A stretch of DNA of 64,000 bases, taken from the NCBI RefSeq assembly GCF_026914265.1, contig NC_069124.1, positions 56,635,589 to 56,699,588 on the forward strand. The letters run 5' to 3'. The first letter of the stretch is position 1. Each line of letters starts with the position of its first letter. Positions 56,740 to 64,000 of this stretch are shown piece after piece. The notes beneath the pieces were generated by a model, which was given only the letters and a program-made list of their open reading frames with translations, did not search any database and was not told the DNA's origin. Position numbers and translations under genes: made by a program. This stretch comes from Mya arenaria (Eukaryota; Mollusca; Bivalvia; Myida; Myidae).

Positions 56740-58984
56740 GTAAGTCTCTTTGTATTTTGGTCGATGTCGATCATACTGCGTTTGAGTGTGTACAAATTAT
56801 CGGATGCTTAGCTATGATCATATCGACCCGCTGAGTAAAGTGGGACCGTCCGAAAACCACTTTTGGCCAATCAAATTGTAGCAATAATCATACAGTGTGT
56901 TTCAATAATACAGTAAGCGAAGTGTAACTAAATTTAACATGCTCTCAAATTGCACGAACATTGTAAAATCCGATACCACGCTTGTTGTACTGTATATTAA
57001 ATAATCAAATGACTTAATGAACTTAATTGAAGTTTTTTGTGAAATTAATTATTCAATAAATAAAGCGTGTTTAATGTATGCACAGTGTGGAATTTAAAAT
57101 TAAAATAAAACTGGAGTACTTAAGGATTTGCCAAGATTGGCGGGTACAGATTCTGTTAAATTTATAGGTAATTAATTTTATAATTTATCGATTACGTTTA
57201 TCGAGTCTTTTTATAAACATGCATATATACAAAAGAATGTCGTCCTAAATTATCTGCTAATAATGTTCTTTTATACGCTGTATCATACCATAGTCATAGA
57301 AAATGCAAATGCTAAGCTTTAACTTGTAATTAAAATGTTTTCGTGACTTGAGTTATTAAACTGATAGAGATCGTGATGCATTGTCATTTATTGTTGATTT
57401 TTATTTATTGGCTTTCCATGGCATAGTATTTTAACTAGACCAAAAAAATTATTGTCAGATAAATCAACGTTTTGTCAAATAATTTGTTGTAAAATATTTC
57501 GTAAGTAAACCTAAGGAGAAAAAATACTTGTAATCGAGTTTAATTAGCTATTTACATAATTTAGAGTTTGATATATATGTATTTAATAAAAGTAGTGTCT
57601 AGAATATGCATATGTAGCTAATTTTATGTCAGAGGGATCTGTTACAATTATGACTTTATTGAATACATTTTAAGGAGTGCACATTATCCTCCCTTTAATT
57701 AATAAACTGATTTTATCTTGTTTTCTGGGGACATCAAAACAAAATTTTGCATCAAAATGAATTTGCGAAATTGGATTAGTTTCGCTGTTCTTCACTTTAA
57801 ATACATGCATTTATTTCAACCGTTACGAGAGATTCAAAATTTAAGATGGGGCTAAGAGGGCCCCGACTAGGCTCAAGATCGTAAATACATGTATTTAGGG
57901 TCAGTCTGTGGTCAGATGTTCCCTGCGTAATTTGCTTCTGGCCTCTCAGGGGGTTTTCTGGTATCAGTTGATTAAACTGATGACATTGTGTTGATTTTGG
58001 GGAGCTCTACCCACAACTGATTATCGGGTATCCGGTTGTTGGGTTTGGTGTCATTATCTTCTTGTGTTGGAATTCTTTACATTCAATTGATTTTTCAAGG
58101 TGTCTGTATGTCTGTTTCATTGAGAGGCTCAGAAAGGTGGACACCACACTCATGGATACATTCCATTTACTTAGTCTTTGCGGTGGCAGTTCGGTTGTTC
58201 AAATAAAAGTATTCCTTTAAAATACAAACATTATTAAATTGTGATGACAACGATTTTAAGAGTTTGCGTTTACTGTCAAGCAATCGAATTCTTGAGTGAA
58301 AAAAAAACGCCACAAAGGCTGCTACAGGGGATTAACCATGCAGCTTCTTTAGGAATATTTGTTGGCGCATCTTGATAATTTAAGGAAAATATCTGCAAAG
58401 TTGCTTTAATATGGATGTATACAATAGACTCAATCCATTGCAAGTACGGCTCCATCTAGCGGCCTGAACTTCGCAATCAAAAAGATAGCATTTTCTAATT
58501 CGCTATTTTCACAGTATTTTGAGCAGCCATGTTGCACATGGGAAAACCCCAAACCTCTCCAAATGGTATTACTTTTACGTCCGAAGTTATGTACCCTATT
58601 ATTTTTTTCCATAATCTAAGGAGATTTCAGTCTTACACTTCTGTTTTGTTTAGATATGGTCATTTGTAGGGACCGATTTGTAGTGTCCGTGATAACTTCT
58701 CCTTCTTCTTTCATGATAAAATAAAGCTATACACATTATGTTTTTATTTTCTTATGAAAACGTTCATGTATTTAAAACCATGAACTCTGGAAAATAATCT
58801 TCAGTGTATTGCATTTCTGTAAACATATTTCAAGGAGATAAACTTGAATGTTTCATATTTCTGACATTTTAATATCCATAAAAAATATATATGTATTAAT
58901 GAACAATGTATGTATGCATTTAGGCTTGAATGTCAAAGTAACAGTTTATGAAAGTAAGTACAAATAATGGGAGAAACTTCATTA

Positions 58985-59035
58985 TGTCACGGACACTACA
59001 GCGTCACGGATACTACAGCATCACGGACACTACAT
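58985..59035. repeat. 17-bp x 3 tandem repeat
   Basis: Three 17-bp copies: tgtcacggacactacag, cgtcacggatactacag, catcacggacactacat. The 15-mer atcacggacactaca of copy 3 occurs in reverse complement at 58679-58693, 326 bp upstream. Confidence 0.92.
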
Positions 59036-61482
59036 CGAGGTTTTGCATCAACATTATGACTTTATCAGAAACAGAAAGATCTAAATAATTTAGTAAGATG
59101 AATATTCCAAGAGGTCCTTCTAACCAAGAAAGAATGGTTCATTATTAATTAGTTGATGGTGTGAAATATGGATAAGTTAATAATACGCCATGGACACGAC
59201 AACTGTTTCGGATCTTTAAACAAGATGGACAGCTTATAAGTATGTTTATTGTGTAAACATAATACTTTTTAATATATATTTTTCTTTTGTTCAACATCTT
59301 AAATGTTTAGTTAAGGGCTTCATTTGACTTAACTTCATCATTTTCATATCAAAATAGAAAATGTATAACGAACCTATGCCTCTACTAAATTTCTCATAGT
59401 TTCTAAACCATTCGATTGATACTCACAATTTAGTATCATTTTAATGCTGTATTATAAGAAATAGAAATGTTTATTTTGACTTGTCTTTGGTTGTGAATAC
59501 AATTGATAGATATGCATTTGTGTGTGCCAACATCTCTCCGTTTCAAGCGCAACAGCATAACATTGAAAATACCCTCTATTCGGGTACCATTAGCCAAGTA
59601 GATGCCTGATAGAAACCAATGATTGATATAAGAAAGCAATATACCATGAGATAGGTTAGAACATCAACTAGGCAAATGATTTAAACCGATTTCAACAACA
59701 TATGCACAACAAAATCAAATGCATAAACACATATAAATATAGTGTCGTACTGTATTGAGGGTCAAAACACCAGCCCATCCAATATGAAGCACTGGCGTTT
59801 CAATAGGCCCAAAAAAGATTTTCCTGAGTCGGAAACTCATAGTAATTATGATAATCAGTGTTTTGATAAGATACATAATGGACCCCAACTATATTCAGGA
59901 AGAAGCAGTGTTATTTATTGTAATAACCTTCACAAGCAAACATGGTACAGCGTCCATAGAAGGTTTCAACAAATGCATATTTATGGTGTTATGACATTGG
60001 TTAACAAGGCTGTATAAAATCAAGATGTAGGCTATATCTAGTTCACCTTTCCCACTTCTTGTCTGTATGTGTGCCCTATTTACAGAACGGATTACTGATG
60101 TCATGTTTCCGTATGAAAAGTTTTCGAAGAGCCGAAACCAACAGTGAAATTACTGAAATGTATACTGAACCTAGCCAAACCGGCGTCCATGTCACGCCTT
60201 AGGTTAAATCGTGTGGTCTATATGCCTGCTAATTGCCCCACTCTTTAAGAGCCAAGTGTTTTTGATATGTATAAAAAGAAAGTTAAATTTGTTGAGTGCG
60301 CCACGCTAAACACGGTTGTCAAAGTCGACAACATCCAATTCAGTTCGTTGTCGGTGGCGATGGCAAATATACCACTTTTTAAAGGATTCTGGACGAGAGA
60401 GTCCATAGTTCGATCCCCAGTATGTGCTTTGCATATGAATGCTTTACCAGTACTGGTCATTGGCCTGAAATAGTAAATGCTTTTAAATCACATGTATATA
60501 GCGTTTTTATAAGCTTTAAATATTGTAACTGTGTCAATGTTTGTCGATGTAAATTACGTTGTTTGCACGTTTACTTTGCTGTAACGTATAAAAAATAAAC
60601 TTCGTGCTCTCAGACGCTACGACAGACGCCTGCTTTGCCATAATGCACTGTGTGACTGACGCTCAGAAGCCTTAAATTTTGAAATAATTGTTAACTATTG
60701 TGACCAGCGATCCCCACTTCAATATCAGTCGCGCAGCTTTTATTCTATTATGTTCAAATTGTAACAGGTAGAGTCGATCTTTCCGATAAGAGCATTGGTT
60801 AGGAGTAATCTTTGCCTTTTGCTGATTCTAAAGATCAGATGTTTATTTAGCCAGCGTTTTATTATACCTCCATAGGATCTTATTTGGTTTTAGATTAGTT
60901 GAGACAGTGGGGAGAAACGGATAAGAAATATCGCTTTCTCCGCTGTTTTAATGTCATTTGAACAAGCCCTACCCGTGTTTACGAGTTTCAGATATCACTT
61001 GGAGTATTCTCAAACGGTGTTTTACATTTCAAATATTGTGAACTGTGTAATAAAGACCTCTATTTGAAGATTTGGGATGCACCCGATTAGAAACCACAGG
61101 ATTGCTTTATACGTAGAATTAAGACAACCGGGAACATAGGTAACTCAATTACGTATCGAACACATTTATTCTGTTCTAAACTTCCTTATGTACATTAGTT
61201 ATGATTGCATAAGCAGTTTTAATTATCAAAACAGTTTTAATATATTTCACAGAGGCAGAGAGCGATTAAGATTTTTGCGGAGTCTGTGAATATTAAGCAA
61301 TTAATGTTACACTTTGAGTTTAAAGACATCTTATGAGGTCAAATAAAGATTGATCACTTCCAAATGTATCGTGTTTGATTTTCCATTGTGCAAAAACCAC
61401 AGTTATGGGGTTGAATGTTAATCAGATGTTTCGTGTGCAATATTCGTTACTTATTAATTTATGAATGTTCATTACTTCTTCT

Positions 61483-61794
61483 TCAATTAAACATGGTATG
61501 TTGATCATTTCGCTCACGGTTTATGACGTTTTCGACGAAATCTAGCTGCTCATGACGAACTGCATATTTTCCCCATGATTCTGTGGTGCACGGGCGCTCA
61601 GACGGTGCGGACGATTTATAATGAGGCGGTGATACACGAGTGTGATGCTGCTGCCAGCTCTGTTTCTTCTCATCTCGCGAGATAAAGGGTCCTCTCGCCT
61701 GCACCGAGAGGCTGGGACCCGGCCGACCTGCAGCAGCAGTGAACGTGGGTTGTTGTGGCTTACCTGTGGTTGTCTGGCTTCTTCTATTGAACAC
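61483..61794 (-). other. Candidate antisense exon in mastermind intron (unrecognised)
   Basis: A minus-strand frame of 103 codons, open from a GTG, so a real start would need an upstream ATG or exon. The peptide is Gln/Ser/Pro-rich then charged (SLSVQARGPFISRDEKKQSW, TTESWGKYAVRHEQLDFVEN, ending HTMFN before TGA). The DNA is markedly GC-richer (about 61560-61760) than the surrounding intron, which is why I list it. A second minus frame (61542-61826) is also open and weakens the case. No family recognised. Confidence 0.3.
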
Positions 61795-63382
61795 TCGACA
61801 GTTTTTTGATGCTGTTTGTTATCCAAACATCTGTGATCACATTCCCGTGTGGTCTCAAGTGGTGCTTTTATTTAACGACTAATTATGTCATCAATGTTAC
61901 ACTGTTTATTTTGATTAATCCTGAAGAGAGCACACACAACTCCTACATGATGCATCGGAGAAGTTCATGAATTGCTTAAGTGATGCCTTTTGATAAAATA
62001 CCTTCTGAAATATCCAGATTTAGTCTGGCAAAAGATTGGTTTTTAAATGAAATTGAATGTTGTTGGGGCATTGCTTTGAAATTTGCTTGGGAACTTTGCT
62101 TTGAACGTCGGAATATTTCATGTTTCAGTAGATACCGTTCGAGCTTCAACTTGGATGAAATGTTTCTCCAACCCTCTGCTTATACAAGTTTGGTTGTTTT
62201 ATTATACGGAATTATATTGCCTTGAAAGATGACAAAGGCAATCGTTTTAATTGATCGGAAAAGTCAGCTGAATACCAGAATTGATATCAGGCTTTCGCGT
62301 CGTCTAATAATTCCTGCACTCGCAGACTAGGTGTCCCGGGGGAGGTTGGGTTGAAAAGTAGAAACGGGGTTTGCCCATTTACTTGTCTGTTTGCTGCTGT
62401 CTGCTACATGTCCTATCGATGTCTATTAACTATGTATGATGATTTTTGTTTGAACAAGACAAGATACCAGATAACGATAAAGGTCGCGTGTGTATAACAG
62501 TATTCTTTCAATCTTTGGTTACTATAGTGGAGATATAAATGTAGACTCCGTTTATTTCTCTGGTTCTCGGTAATCGATATAAGGCAATAGTCGGGATCTG
62601 TATGTCGTGGTAGGGACCAATTAGATGTATCAGACAATAACCGATATCGTAATATTGATAGGAAGCATTCTTGTACGCGCGCATCCTAGGTCTCCGTCAC
62701 GAGTACAAAACAGAAAACGTGTCCAGGTGGAAGGTTTAAGTCCCACCAGTGTAACAGCCCCTTGGCCTATCAAGAAGGACACTTGTAATGGTTTTTACTC
62801 GGGAAAAGAGCATGGCTTATTAAATCGGTAAAATAACTGGTGTATAGTGAAGTAAACAAATCCCATGGCGTTCGCCCGCGTTATAAAGCCTGGGTACCAG
62901 ATTACAGTCGGCTACAGGTGGCTCTGCTAACTTATCTATCAGATATTTACAAAACTTCTGAAACTTCTGATTGTATGTTTTATGACCAATCTCAGCGAAG
63001 TTGTTGCGCGAAACATTTTCCAGATTTCAGTTTTGTCTATGATTAATTAAAAACTCTCAGATCTTCGCATACTTCTGGTGGAAACTCGGCAGTTTATGAT
63101 ACAATTTATTCTTGTTATGATAAGTTTAGATGCATTTACATTTCTGCTTATAATGTTCAGAAAGATTATAGTTAAACGGCGCTTATGTTGTCTACATGTA
63201 AACGCCATTCATGTTTGTAAAGATAATGAGGCGTCTTTGATTCTGTCAGAAAACATTTTAATTTGCAATTTTTACATTTGATCTGCACATAGCGTATATA
63301 TATGTAGTCATGTAACCGGTAATTACTAAGTGCGGATGGCTCTTTGAAGTTAAGCTTTCACATTTGCATTGTCTGCTTCCAG

Positions 63383-64000
63383 AAACAGATACGTAAAAAG
63401 TTTGGCAAGGTCGAGGCGCCGTCAGCTGAAGTTCAGCAGCAAATTCAGCACCACGCCGAAAACGTTTACCGCTTCGACGATGATGACGTCACTACTCCAT
63501 CGAAGGCTACCCCAGCGTCTGTCTCTAATAAAACGTCGAACACCGACGGCGGTAACGCATCCATCGTCTCCGTGCATATAAACGTTCACCAAATAAATAA
63601 CAGTGGGCCCCAGCAGGATCAGAAGATCTCAACTAACGTAACTGTCAATCAAACAATCCGGTCTCAAAGTGAAAAAGAGTCTGATCCAAGCGTTGAATGT
63701 AAGCAAGAGCCGTGTAACGAAGACGGTGGTATCAATAAAAGCACTGAAGATAATAACAATGACGAGGATATAGGGGATATTGATGATATACTGAACGCTT
63801 TCGGAAAAGACAAAGATCTCGATCTAATTGACGAATTAAAAAAGTTTGATGAAATTTATAACAAGCATTTACAAGAATCAGAAGGTAGTGGTGAAAGTGG
63901 TCTAAGTACGTCCGAAAGTAGCAGTATGTTCGCTCCAAACATGTACATGGACTCGTCTCAAGGTCAGGTGCGCTCGCCGCCCTATCGCGGAACACCTGGG
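63383..64000 (+). CDS. mam: Mastermind-like protein, exon 2 (partial, runs off the window)
   Basis: Starts after the acceptor cttccag and stays in phase 0 with exon 1 for 206 codons without a stop (residues 80-285). It begins with a basic KQIRKKFGK that extends the Notch/CSL-binding region, then AEVQQQIQHHAENVYRF with an acidic DDDD run, a Ser/Thr/Asn-rich low-complexity part, a CKQEP motif at about residues 185-189 resembling the VKQEP sumoylation-type motif of MAML proteins, and an acidic, possibly helical stretch (DIGDIDDILNAFGKDKDLDL). Ends in SPPYRGTPG at the window edge. MAML proteins are usually about 1000 residues or longer, so most of the gene lies beyond. No ATG is needed, which is why it is easily missed when only ATG-started frames are scanned. 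Confidence 0.93.

Larger units (their letters stand above)
56740..63382 (+). other. Intron 1 of the mastermind-like gene (6643 bp)
   Basis: Bounded by GTAAGT and ...tgtctgcttccag. Mostly unique AT-rich DNA. It holds the 17-bp triple repeat at 58985, an inverted partner at 58679, an antisense GC-richer ORF at 61483-61794, and a weak Pol III B-box-like site near 60413. No enhancer or additional exon can be defined from sequence alone. Confidence 0.85.

Noticed and set aside
62690-62770. tRNA-like segment with ggtttaagtcc
   Set aside because: The arms do not form a cloverleaf and the B box has two mismatches at key positions.

Overview
The window looks like a piece of an animal nuclear chromosome, most likely from a lophotrochozoan and plausibly a bivalve mollusc. 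The support is AT-rich non-coding DNA, introns with GT/AG borders, eukaryotic tRNA genes without encoded CCA, CR1/L2-type LINE remains, many small inverted-repeat elements, large minisatellites, and the first exons of a metazoan mastermind homologue. The phylum is an inference from this repeat style; the sequence does not prove it.

Region 1 (1-25.8 kb) is a tRNA-gene satellite. Three copies of a macro-repeat come first (1-4311, 4312-9970, 9971 to about 15.1 kb). Units 1 and 2 are nearly identical over the 4.3 kb they share; unit 3 is diverged. Each ends in minus-strand tRNA-Ala(UGC), joined in units 2 and 3 by tRNA-Val(CAC). From about 15.1 to 25.8 kb only the tRNA-bearing end of this unit continues, as a roughly 1.07-kb tandem repeat carrying a tRNA-Ala/tRNA-Val pair 66-71 bp apart. 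In all there are 10 consensus tRNA-Ala genes, 2 variants, 1 pseudogene and 1 fragment, and 13 tRNA-Val loci of which at least 2 are broken. All are on the minus strand. Several insertions can be dated relative to the duplications by comparing units.

Region 2 (25.8-32.1 kb) holds dead mobile DNA: a ~745-bp inverted-repeat element, a 5'-truncated CR1/L2-like LINE on the minus strand (endonuclease, reverse transcriptase and C-terminal remnants), a small inverted-repeat element and an (AT)n tract.

Region 3 (32.3-53.1 kb) contains three unrelated tandem satellites: a 44-bp unit (about 182 copies, 8 kb) with higher-order structure, a 36-bp unit (about 40 copies), and a 68-bp unit (about 41 homogeneous copies with decayed flanks). 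Between them lie a TTAA-flanked inverted-repeat element, a hairpin element, a hAT-like terminal-repeat fragment and stray inverted 44-bp-like monomers.

Region 4 (53.1-64 kb) is gene territory. A fold-back element with a 6-bp target duplication precedes exon 1 of a mastermind-like gene (56503-56739), which joins in phase, across a 6.6-kb intron, to exon 2 (63383 to beyond the window end). This is the only host protein-coding gene I can support strongly. It is the Notch-pathway co-activator that bridges the Notch intracellular domain/CSL complex to the transcription machinery.
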